Positions 45,500 to 52,364 of a DNA stretch of 64,000 nucleotides are shown here, piece by piece. The notes under the pieces are model-generated. The model saw only the letters and a program-made list of their open reading frames with translations, did not search any database and was not told the origin of the DNA. A program made the position numbers and the translations under genes. The stretch comes from Streptomyces sp. NBC_01445 (GTDB taxonomy: Bacteria > Actinomycetota > Actinomycetes > Streptomycetales > Streptomycetaceae): assembly GCF_035918235.1 (NCBI RefSeq), contig NZ_CP109485.1, forward strand, positions 5,877,501 to 5,941,500, in the 5' to 3' direction. Position 1 is the first letter of the stretch. Each line of letters opens with the position of its first letter.

Positions 45500-45970
45500 G
45501 ATCCCCGCCGCCGTCGGCTCGCGCAAAGCACGAGCTCGGCCTGCACACCGCCGTCGACACCTCGGGCTTCCTCGGTGGGCGCCACCGACGCGCTGCTGCG
45601 GGACGTCGGCCTCGTCCTGCTCGACATCAAGTCCTGGGACCCCGAGACCTACCGCAGGGTCACCGGACGCCCCCTGCGCCCGACCCTCGACGTCGCGCAC
45701 CGCCTCGCCGACCTCGGCAAGAACGTCTGGGTGCGCTTCGTCCCCGTGCCCGGCCTGACCGACGAACCGGAGAACATCGAGGGCGTCGCTTTCGCGGGCT
45801 CCCTCGGCAACGTCTCCGGCGTCGACGTCCTGCCCTTCCACAAGCCGGGCGAGCCCAAGTGGCAGGGCCTCGGCAAGCCCTTCCCGCTGCACGACACCCC
45901 GACGCCCACCCTCGAGCAGCTGGCCACGCCCAGGAACATCTTCACGGCGCACGGCCTCACCACGGTCTGA
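45500..45970 (+). pseudogene. Frameshifted remnant of a pyruvate formate-lyase activating enzyme (PflA-like)
   Basis: From about 45590 the frame gives L-V-L-L-D-I-K-S-W-D-P-E-T-Y-R-R-V-T-G-R and V-D-V-L-P-F-H-K-P-G-E-P-K-W, the C-terminal half of a radical SAM activase. Just before, H-T-A-V-D-T-S-G-F-L-G continues in another frame (about 45550-45575), so there is a frameshift. The N-terminal Cys-x3-Cys-x2-Cys cluster motif is absent. Not functional. Confidence 0.82.
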
Positions 45971-46020
45971 ACGGCCCGCACCCCGGCAGCCGGCCCCCCG
46001 ACGGACGTACGCTGGGAGGC

Positions 46021-46203
46021 ATGAGCACCGCCCCCGCCCCCGAACCGCGCGATCCGAAGAACGCGCTGGTCTTCGACGATCCGCTGAGCACGCAGTCCTC
46101 GGACGACACGGACCGAGGGTGGGGCGAGCGGCCCACCACCGGCGGCGACAGCGCCGCCGACCTGGCACGCTTCCTCGACGAGAAGCCGCCCCACCACCTC
46201 TGA
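46021..46203 (+). CDS. Small conserved acidic protein
   Basis: A 60-residue protein; D-P-K-N-A-L-V-F-D-D-P-L-S, D-D-T-D-R-G-W-G-E-R and a C-terminal A-D-L-A-R-F-L-D-E-K-P are strongly patterned, as in many Streptomyces genomes. Probably disordered, with a terminal helix. Function unknown. It runs convergent to mscL with an eight-base gap. Confidence 0.72.
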   Translation: MSTAPAPEPRDPKNALVFDDPLSTQSSDDTDRGWGERPTTGGDSAADLARFLDEKPPHHL

Positions 46204-46210
46204 GCCGCGG

Positions 46211-46669
46211 CTACTGCTCGCGGTGCCCGGAGCCGCGCTGCGCCACCAGAGCGTCGCGGATCTCCTTCAGGACCTCCAGCTCGGACAGCTCGACGACCTC
46301 CGCGGCACCTTCCTTCGCGGCATCCCGGGCCGCCTTCTTGGCCAGGTACTTGGCCATCGGCAGCACCATCAGGAAGTACACGACCGCGGCGGTGATCAGG
46401 AACGTGAGAGTGGCGCTGAGCACCGTGCCCCACAGGATCTCGATGCCGTCGTCGCCCGGGCACGTGCCCTTCAGGCACGACTTGTAGCCGTCCAGGTCCT
46501 TCGTGCCGAACGCGCCGACCAGCGGGTTGATGACGCCCTTCACGACGGCGTTCACGATGTTGGTGAACGCGGCTCCGATGACCACCGCGACCGCAAGGTC
46601 GATCACGTTCCCGCGCATCAAGAAGGCCTTGAAGCCCTCCCACACGCTCGGCTTCTTCTTCTCGCTCAC
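46211..46669 (-). CDS. mscL: Large-conductance mechanosensitive channel MscL
   Basis: A 152-residue protein. The GTG at 46669 has GAGAGG seven bases ahead and is preferred to the GTG at 46687. F-K-A-F-L-M-R-G-N-V-I-D-L-A-V-A-V-V-I-G-A-A-F is the MscL signature and first helix; the second helix is T-F-L-I-T-A-A-V-V-Y-F-L-M-V. The C-terminal helix is long and charged. It opens under membrane tension to release solutes on osmotic downshock. Confidence 0.95.
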   Translation of the reverse strand: MSEKKKPSVWEGFKAFLMRGNVIDLAVAVVIGAAFTNIVNAVVKGVINPLVGAFGTKDLDGYKSCLKGTCPGDDGIEILWGTVLSATLTFLITAAVVYFLMVLPMAKYLAKKAARDAAKEGAAEVVELSELEVLKEIRDALVAQRGSGHREQ

Positions 46670-46819
46670 CAGAAGGCCTCTCTTCACTTGTGCAGGACGT
46701 GGAGCAAACAGCTCCGCAACCTACGACAGCGCCTGGCGGGCCTGTCCAATTCGCCAACTCGAACGAGGGATTTGACTTCGAACCCGTGCGGACCGGCTCG
46801 TCCGGGGACCCGAAAATGA

Positions 46820-47398
46820 TCACCACAGCGTCACCGCCAGCCGCGAGGTGGCACCGGCCCCGGCGAGCCGCGCCGCCGTCGCCCGAGGCACGGACAGTAC
46901 GACCAGCGCACCACCCTCCGCGACAGCATCGCCGGCCGACTCGGGCGACTCCGGTACGGAGCTGACCCGCGCCCCCGCCGCCACGACCCTGCCGCCTTGG
47001 CGACCGGAGCCCTGCCCATCACCGGCGCCGGCTCCCGCGCCCGCCGCCACGACGTCGACCCGGTCGCCCGGCCGCAGCAGCCGCACCGCCGCCGCGTCCG
47101 CGATCCGCACCGGCGCGGACACCATCACGACCGACCGCCGCACCCGCTCCCGCCCGGACGCGGACTCCGAGGAGCCCGACCCGGCACCGGACGACCCGGC
47201 ACCGGACGACCCCGCCCCAGACGACCCAGCCCCTGAAGGCCCCGCCGCCACGAGCACCGCCGCCGTCACGGCGAGCCCCGCGGCGACCGCCCGCCGCCGG
47301 TACCGGCCCGCACGGCGCGCCCGCCACCGCCCGCCGCGCACCCGCAGCGGCGCGAAATGCGGGACCTCGCACGTCGGGGGAGTGCTGAACGGGGACAT
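46820..47398 (-). CDS. SAF-domain (CpaB/RcpC-like) membrane protein
   Basis: A 192-residue protein: an Arg-rich N-terminus, one membrane helix (about 36-54), a Gly-Ala-Ser repeat linker, then a SAF-like domain with V-V-M-V-S-A-P-V-R-I-A-D and L-R-P-G-D-R-V-D-V-V-A. CpaB proteins take part in Flp/Tad pilus assembly, but no tad genes are nearby, so the role is open. The linker DNA (47175-47225) is a 15-bp tandem repeat. Confidence 0.75.
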   Translation of the reverse strand: MSPFSTPPTCEVPHFAPLRVRGGRWRARRAGRYRRRAVAAGLAVTAAVLVAAGPSGAGSSGAGSSGAGSSGAGSGSSESASGRERVRRSVVMVSAPVRIADAAAVRLLRPGDRVDVVAAGAGAGAGDGQGSGRQGGRVVAAGARVSSVPESPESAGDAVAEGGALVVLSVPRATAARLAGAGATSRLAVTLW

Positions 47399-47579
47399 GG
47401 GCGACCACCACCTGGATCGAGAGGCATCGAAAGTCTCGGAATGCGACGCAAGCTCGGAAGCTCGCCTCGCGCTCCACGATCCAGGCCCGCGTCGATTCCC
47501 GCTGAGCCCCGTGTACTACTCGCCAGTTGTGGACAACTCCCTCACCCGAAGGCGAAGTTCAGCCACCCTCCCTGTCGGG

Positions 47580-48464
47580 TTACGGCAGCACGATCCCCGG
47601 ATCCATCCCCCCGAGCGCCCCCCTGCACAAGCAGTCCCGCTCGCCCTCCGCCGGCAGCTCCGCCACCGCGTCGAAGAGCACCGCCCGCAGCCGGTCCACA
47701 TTGGCGGCGAAGACCTGGAGGACCTCGTCGTGCGAGACGCCCTCGCCCGAATCGGCGCCCGCGTCGAGGTCGGTGACCAGGGTCAACGACGTGTAGCAGA
47801 GCTCGAGTTCACGCGCGAGCATCGCCTCGGGGTGGCCGGTCATGCCGACCACCGACCAGCCCTGGGAGGCGTGCCAGCGGGACTCGGCGCGGGTCGAGAA
47901 CCGCGGCCCCTCGACCACGACGAGCGTCCCGCCGTCCACCGGCTCCCAGTCGCGTCCGCGCGCCGCCTTCACGGCGACCCGGCGCCCGGCCGGGCAGTAC
48001 GGGTCGGCGGGCGACACGTGCACGACGTTCGGCACACTCCCGTCCGCCAGCGGCTCCCCGTCGAAGTACGTCTGCGCGCGGGCCTTCGTCCTGTCCACGA
48101 ACTGGTCGGGCACCAGGAGCGTCCCCGGTCCGAACTCGGGTCGGAGCCCGCCCACGGCGCACGGGCCGAGAACCTGCCGGACGCCCACCGAGCGCAGGGC
48201 CCAGAGGTTGGCGCGGTAGTTGATGCGGTGCGGCGGCAGATGGTGGCCGCGGCCGTGGCGGGGCAGAAAGGCGACCTTCCGGCCCGCGATCTCGCCGAGG
48301 AAGAGCGAGTCGCTCGGCGCTCCGTAAGGGGTGTCGACCTGGACCTCGGTCACGTCGTCCAGGAACGAGTAGAAGCCGGAGCCGCCGATGACTCCGATCT
48401 CGGCCGTGACCTGTGTGTTCGCCTTGTTCGCCGTGCCGGGAACTGTATTCGCCATGTCCGGCAC
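47580..48464 (-). CDS. mtnP: S-methyl-5'-thioadenosine phosphorylase
   Basis: A 294-residue purine phosphorylase of the MTAP type: I-G-V-I-G-G-S-G-F-Y (phosphate loop), F-L-P-R-H-G-R-G-H, P-P-H-R-I-N-Y-R-A-N, C-A-V-G-G-L, V-V-E-G-P-R-F-S-T-R-A-E and G-M-T-G-H-P-E-A. It splits methylthioadenosine into adenine and methylthioribose-1-phosphate for methionine salvage. Start GTG 48464 or ATG 48455; neither has a strong ribosome binding site. Confidence 0.92.
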   Translation of the reverse strand: MPDMANTVPGTANKANTQVTAEIGVIGGSGFYSFLDDVTEVQVDTPYGAPSDSLFLGEIAGRKVAFLPRHGRGHHLPPHRINYRANLWALRSVGVRQVLGPCAVGGLRPEFGPGTLLVPDQFVDRTKARAQTYFDGEPLADGSVPNVVHVSPADPYCPAGRRVAVKAARGRDWEPVDGGTLVVVEGPRFSTRAESRWHASQGWSVVGMTGHPEAMLARELELCYTSLTLVTDLDAGADSGEGVSHDEVLQVFAANVDRLRAVLFDAVAELPAEGERDCLCRGALGGMDPGIVLP

Positions 48465-48548
48465 AGTATCCGCCCGGGAACGCCGAAAACCCTGTCGTCG
48501 CAGGACGACAGGGTTCCGTAAGAACTTGGCCGAAGCGGCCGAGCGGTC

Positions 48549-48884
48549 TTAGGCGGCGGAAGAGCTCGAGGACGAGCCCGAAGAAGAAGACGAAGCGGAG
48601 GCCGAGGACGTCGACGCGGAGGACGACTTGGCGTCCGAGGACGAAGACTTCGTGTCCGAGGTGGTCGACTTCGCGGACGACGACGCCGGCGAGCTGCTCG
48701 ACGAGGAGCCGCGGCTGTCGTTGCGGTAGAAGCCTGATCCCTTGAAGACGATGCCGACCGCCGAGAACACCTTCTTGAGGCGTCCGTCGCAGCTGGGGCA
48801 CACGGTCAGGGCGTCATCGGTGAACTTCTGCACCGCCTCGAGGCCCTCGCCACACTCGGTGCACTGGTACTGGTACGTCGGCAC
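48549..48884 (-). CDS. FmdB-family zinc-ribbon protein, Ruc (Rv0991c)-like chaperone with Ser-rich tail
   Basis: A 111-residue protein. Residues 1-58 are a zinc ribbon with Cys8, Cys11, Cys29 and Cys32, and V-G-I-V-F-K-G-S-G-F-Y-R. From about 60 the tail is nearly all Ser, Ala, Lys, Thr and Asp, hence disordered. This is the architecture of mycobacterial Ruc, a heat-inducible redox-switched chaperone that works with DnaK and is HrcA-controlled. Here too a CIRCE element overlaps the ribosome binding site (AGGAGG, six bases before the GTG start). Databases usually call the family FmdB regulators; the chaperone reading rests on similarity plus the operator. Confidence 0.88.
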   Translation of the reverse strand: MPTYQYQCTECGEGLEAVQKFTDDALTVCPSCDGRLKKVFSAVGIVFKGSGFYRNDSRGSSSSSSPASSSAKSTTSDTKSSSSDAKSSSASTSSASASSSSSGSSSSSSAA

Positions 48885-48894
48885 TTGCTTCCTC

Positions 48895-48921
48895 CTGGCA
48901 CTCTCACTCGATGAGTGCTAA
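48895..48921 (-). promoter_or_regulatory. CIRCE element (HrcA operator)
   Basis: On the minus strand TTAGCACTC, nine bases, then GAGTGCCAG. Compared with TTAGCACTC-N9-GAGTGCTAA, one arm is perfect (9/9) and the other 7/9, with the exact spacer. It abuts and partly overlaps the ribosome binding site of the zinc-ribbon gene, so HrcA should repress it until heat stress. Confidence 0.9.
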
Positions 48922-48951
48922 CGACAATCCATAGTGACGTATTCCGCGAGA

Positions 48952-50238
48952 TCAGTCCACTGACACGGGCACTCGGTGACCGATACCACGCGCCACGGTC
49001 CGGCCGGTCGACGGCGGGACGAGGCGGGACCGCAGGGTCGCGAGGAGCAGTACGGCGAGCACCGTGCCGCCCATCGGGACGAGGAATCCGGCGCCGTCCC
49101 AGAGGCGGTCCTCCAGCTGGCCGGCGACCGTGACGGCCGCTGCCTGGCCGAGCGCGACCGCGCCCGTGAGCCACGTGAAGGCCTCGGTGCGGGCGGTCGG
49201 CGGGACCAGCTTCTCGACGAGCGTGTAGCCCGTGATCAGGGCCGGGGCGATGCACGTGCCCACCAGCAGGCCGATACCGGCGAGCAGCAGCACCGACTGC
49301 GCGGCCCAGAGGCCGGAGGCGGTCACGGCGAGCGCGGTGTAGGCGAGCAGGAGGCGGCGCTGCGGCGCGATCTTCCAGGCGACGGCTCCGCAGACGATGC
49401 CGGAGAGCATGTTGCCCGCGGCGAACGTCCCGTAGAGGACACCGTTCAGGCCGGGCTCGCCGATCGACTCGGTGAAGGCGGCCAGGGCGACCTGCATGCC
49501 GCCGAAGACGGAGCCGATGCCGAGGAACGCCACGATCAGGACGCGCACTCCCGGGATCCGCAGCGCGGAAACGTGCTCCACGCGTGCGTGGACCTCGCCG
49601 GCGGTGCGGGAGGGCTGGGGCTGCGTGCCGCGCTGCGCGGCGAACAGGAGGCCGCCCACGAGCGTCAGGGCCGCCTCGGTGACGAGACCGGCGGCGGGGT
49701 GCACGCCGGTGCACAGGGCGGTCGCGAACAGCGGGCCGAGGACGAACGTGAACTCGTCCGTGACCGACTCGAAGGCGGCGGCCGTGGTCATGAGGGGCGA
49801 GCCCTGGAGCTTGACGCCCCAGCGGGCCCGCACCATGGGACCGATCTGTGGGGTGGAGGCGCCGGTCGGGACCGCCGCGACGAACAGGGCCCACAGGGGG
49901 GCGTCGGTGAGCGCGAGCACCGTCAGCAGGAGCACGGACGCCGTGTGCAGCAGGACGCCGGGCACGAGGACGGCGCGCTGCCCGAAGCGGTCGGCGAGCT
50001 TGCCCGTGAAGGGGGCGAACAGCGCCATGGAGACGCCGGTCGTGGCGGAGACGGCGCCGGCGGTGCCGTACGAGCCGGTGGTGTGCTGCACGAGCAGGAC
50101 CGTCGAGATGGTGAGCATCGCGAACGGCTGCCGGGCGGCGAAGCCGGGGAGCAGGAACGTCCAGGCGCCGCGGGTGCGCAGCAGCCGGCCGTATCCGGGG
50201 CGCTTGTCGGTGACCGTGGCCGTGTAATTCTCTGGCAC
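48952..50238 (-). CDS. MFS transporter, 12-helix type
   Basis: A 428-residue protein with about 12 membrane helices; G-K-L-A-D-R-F-G-Q-R between helices 2 and 3 is motif A. The stop lies about 30 bp upstream of the CIRCE element. GTG start with a weak ribosome binding site. Substrate unknown; single-component efflux is likely. Confidence 0.88.
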   Translation of the reverse strand: MPENYTATVTDKRPGYGRLLRTRGAWTFLLPGFAARQPFAMLTISTVLLVQHTTGSYGTAGAVSATTGVSMALFAPFTGKLADRFGQRAVLVPGVLLHTASVLLLTVLALTDAPLWALFVAAVPTGASTPQIGPMVRARWGVKLQGSPLMTTAAAFESVTDEFTFVLGPLFATALCTGVHPAAGLVTEAALTLVGGLLFAAQRGTQPQPSRTAGEVHARVEHVSALRIPGVRVLIVAFLGIGSVFGGMQVALAAFTESIGEPGLNGVLYGTFAAGNMLSGIVCGAVAWKIAPQRRLLLAYTALAVTASGLWAAQSVLLLAGIGLLVGTCIAPALITGYTLVEKLVPPTARTEAFTWLTGAVALGQAAAVTVAGQLEDRLWDGAGFLVPMGGTVLAVLLLATLRSRLVPPSTGRTVARGIGHRVPVSVD

Positions 50239-50575
50239 GGCCCTTGCCTTTCTGCCGCCTGGTAGCGCTGCCCCGGTAGGGGTGTGCGCCGAGAGCCGTC
50301 CTCATGCGCCGGGAACCGAGTGATACCGGGGTCCGCGCCAGGAGGGCCTGGGCCATGCAGGGTATGCAAGGGAACCGCGGCCGCTTTGCGGTCGCGCCGG
50401 CTCTACATCAGGCAGAGTCGGTGGAACTTCAAGTGTGTACCACCCATGCTAACGGCCGGACGGGCCGCTTTCTTCCGCGTAGCGGAACTTCATCCACCGG
50501 TCATCGACACGCCATCCACTCGCCGGCTCCCTCTCTGAGCCCCGGCGCCCCGCTCTCCGCGTACGAGCTACGGCG
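50239..50575. other. Interval upstream of the MFS gene
   Basis: No credible gene. It should carry the MFS promoter; no palindrome of note was found. The end is within a few bases of the antiporter stop. Confidence 0.5.
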
Positions 50576-52096
50576 CTACTGTGCCCGCCCTGCGCGTCCC
50601 GGGCCGCCGTTTCCCGCCAGCCATCCGGCGAGCTTGCCGCCCTGTGCCACGGCCCGCAGCCGGGCCTCGGCCGCGTCCCGCACCTGGTCCGTCGCGACCA
50701 CGAGCAGTTCGTCGCCGTGCCGCAGGACAGTCGTCGGCAGCGGCACGAAGGACTGCTTCTCGCGCACGACGAGCGTGACGGCGGCGCCCGGGGGCATCCG
50801 CAGCTCGCTGACCTCGACGCCGTGCATCCGGGACTCCTTGGGGATCGTCACGGACAGCAGATGTCCGCGCAGCCGCTCCAGAGGCGCCGATTCGATACCG
50901 AGGTCGGCGGCGGAAGCGGAGTCGCTGCCGAGCCGCAGTTTCCGGGCGAGCCAGGGCAGCGTGGGCCCCTGGACGAGCGTGTAGACGACGACGAGGACGA
51001 AGACGATGTTGAAGATCCGGGTGCTGTCCTCGACGCCGTTCACCATGGGGATGGTCGCCAGGATGATGGGCACCGCGCCGCGCAGCCCGGCCCAGGACAT
51101 GAGTGCCTTCTCCTGCCAGGGCATCCGGAACGGCAGAAGACTCAGGACGACACTGAGGGGGCGCGCCACCATCGTCAGGACGAGGCCGATGACGATCGCG
51201 GGCCAGAAGTCGTCCACGAGGTCGTGCGGGGTGACGAGCAGGCCGAGCAGGACGAACATGCCGATCTGCGCGATCCAGCCGAGCCCTTCGGCGAAGCCGC
51301 GCGTGGCGGGCCAGTGCGGCAGCTTCGCGTTGCCGAGGACCATCGAGGCGAGGTAGACGGCGAGGAATCCGCTGCCGTGGGCCATGGCTCCGGCGGCGTA
51401 CGCGGTGACGGCGATGGCCATGACGGCGATCGGGTAGAGGCCGGAGGCGGGCAGCGCGACGTGCCGCAGGCCGAAGGAGCCGAGCCAGCCCACCGCGATC
51501 CCGATCGCGGCGCCGATCGCGAGTTCGAGCGTGATCTCGCCGATGAGGGCGTACCAGTGCTCGATGGGTCCCGCCGTGGAGAAGGCCACCACCAGGATCA
51601 CCACAGGGGCGTCGTTGAAGCCGGACTCGGCCTCCAGGACGCCCGTCACGCGGGACGGCAGCGGCACCTTGCGCAGCACGGAGAAGACGGCCGCGGCGTC
51701 CGTCGAGGACACCACCGCGCCGATGATGAGCGCATGCCGCCACTCGAGCCCCACGACGTAGTGCGCTCCGGCGGCCGTCACACCCACGCTGATGGCGACG
51801 CCGGCCGTTGACAGCATGACGGCGGCCGGCAGCGCCGGTCTGATGTCTTTCCACTTCGTGCCGAGGCCGCCCTCGGCCAGGATCACGACGAGGGCCGCGT
51901 AGCCGATGACCTGCGTCAGCTCGGCGTTGCTGAACGACACGTTGCCGATGCCGTCCTGACCCATCGCCACCCCGATACCGAGGTAGAGGAGCAGGCTTGG
52001 CAGACCGCTGCGCGAGGAGATGCGCACGGCTGCGACGGCGATCAGCAGGACCAGCGAACAGACGAGCAGGAGCTGATTGAGGTGGTGGACAGTCAG
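50576..52096 (-). CDS. CPA1-type K+(Na+)/H+ antiporter with C-terminal TrkA-C domain, CTG start
   Basis: A 506-residue antiporter. About 12 membrane helices precede a C-terminal regulator-of-K+-conductance domain (from about 400: L-L-S-V-T-I-P-K-E-S, then L-P-T-T-V-L-R-H-G-D-E-L-L-V-V). The first GTG (52027) would delete most of the first helix. The frame continues upstream with T-V-H-H-L-N-Q-L-L-L-V-C-S-L-V-L-L to a CTG at 52094-52096 preceded by GGAGGAAGG, so initiation at CTG is likely. N-D-A in helix 5 (G-F-N-D-A-P) is the ion-binding pair. It exports K+ or Na+ in exchange for protons. Confidence 0.9.
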   Translation of the reverse strand: MTVHHLNQLLLVCSLVLLIAVAAVRISSRSGLPSLLLYLGIGVAMGQDGIGNVSFSNAELTQVIGYAALVVILAEGGLGTKWKDIRPALPAAVMLSTAGVAISVGVTAAGAHYVVGLEWRHALIIGAVVSSTDAAAVFSVLRKVPLPSRVTGVLEAESGFNDAPVVILVVAFSTAGPIEHWYALIGEITLELAIGAAIGIAVGWLGSFGLRHVALPASGLYPIAVMAIAVTAYAAGAMAHGSGFLAVYLASMVLGNAKLPHWPATRGFAEGLGWIAQIGMFVLLGLLVTPHDLVDDFWPAIVIGLVLTMVARPLSVVLSLLPFRMPWQEKALMSWAGLRGAVPIILATIPMVNGVEDSTRIFNIVFVLVVVYTLVQGPTLPWLARKLRLGSDSASAADLGIESAPLERLRGHLLSVTIPKESRMHGVEVSELRMPPGAAVTLVVREKQSFVPLPTTVLRHGDELLVVATDQVRDAAEARLRAVAQGGKLAGWLAGNGGPGRAGRAQ

Positions 52097-52364
52097 GGGC
52101 TGTTTCCTTCCTCCGAAGGTCGTACGGGGTGGCCCGTACGGGTGTACGGGACGCTGCGGAACGACCAGGTACTTCGTTACCTTACCTAATCGTTAACGCT
52201 TTCTTGACGCTCCCCAGGGTGAGCTCGGGCGGGTTGGGGCCCCGGGTTCTTGACACCGCGTCCGAGGCCGCCGTGCCCTGCGCCTATGGTTGCTCCAGCG
52301 CTCCGTGACCCCACAGCCCGCCAGCAGCCCGCTCTGCCGCTCGCGAAGGACAGCAAGGACAGCG

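Noticed and set aside
46820..47398. Tad/Flp pilus locus, suggested by the CpaB-like protein
   Set aside because: No tadA, tadB, tadC or prepilin gene is within the window, so only the SAF-domain protein itself is claimed.
52180..52200. TTAGGTAAGG-like sequence resembling an iron box (DmdR/IdeR)
   Set aside because: Only one half-site resembles the 19-bp consensus; the second half does not match, and the flanking genes are not iron genes.
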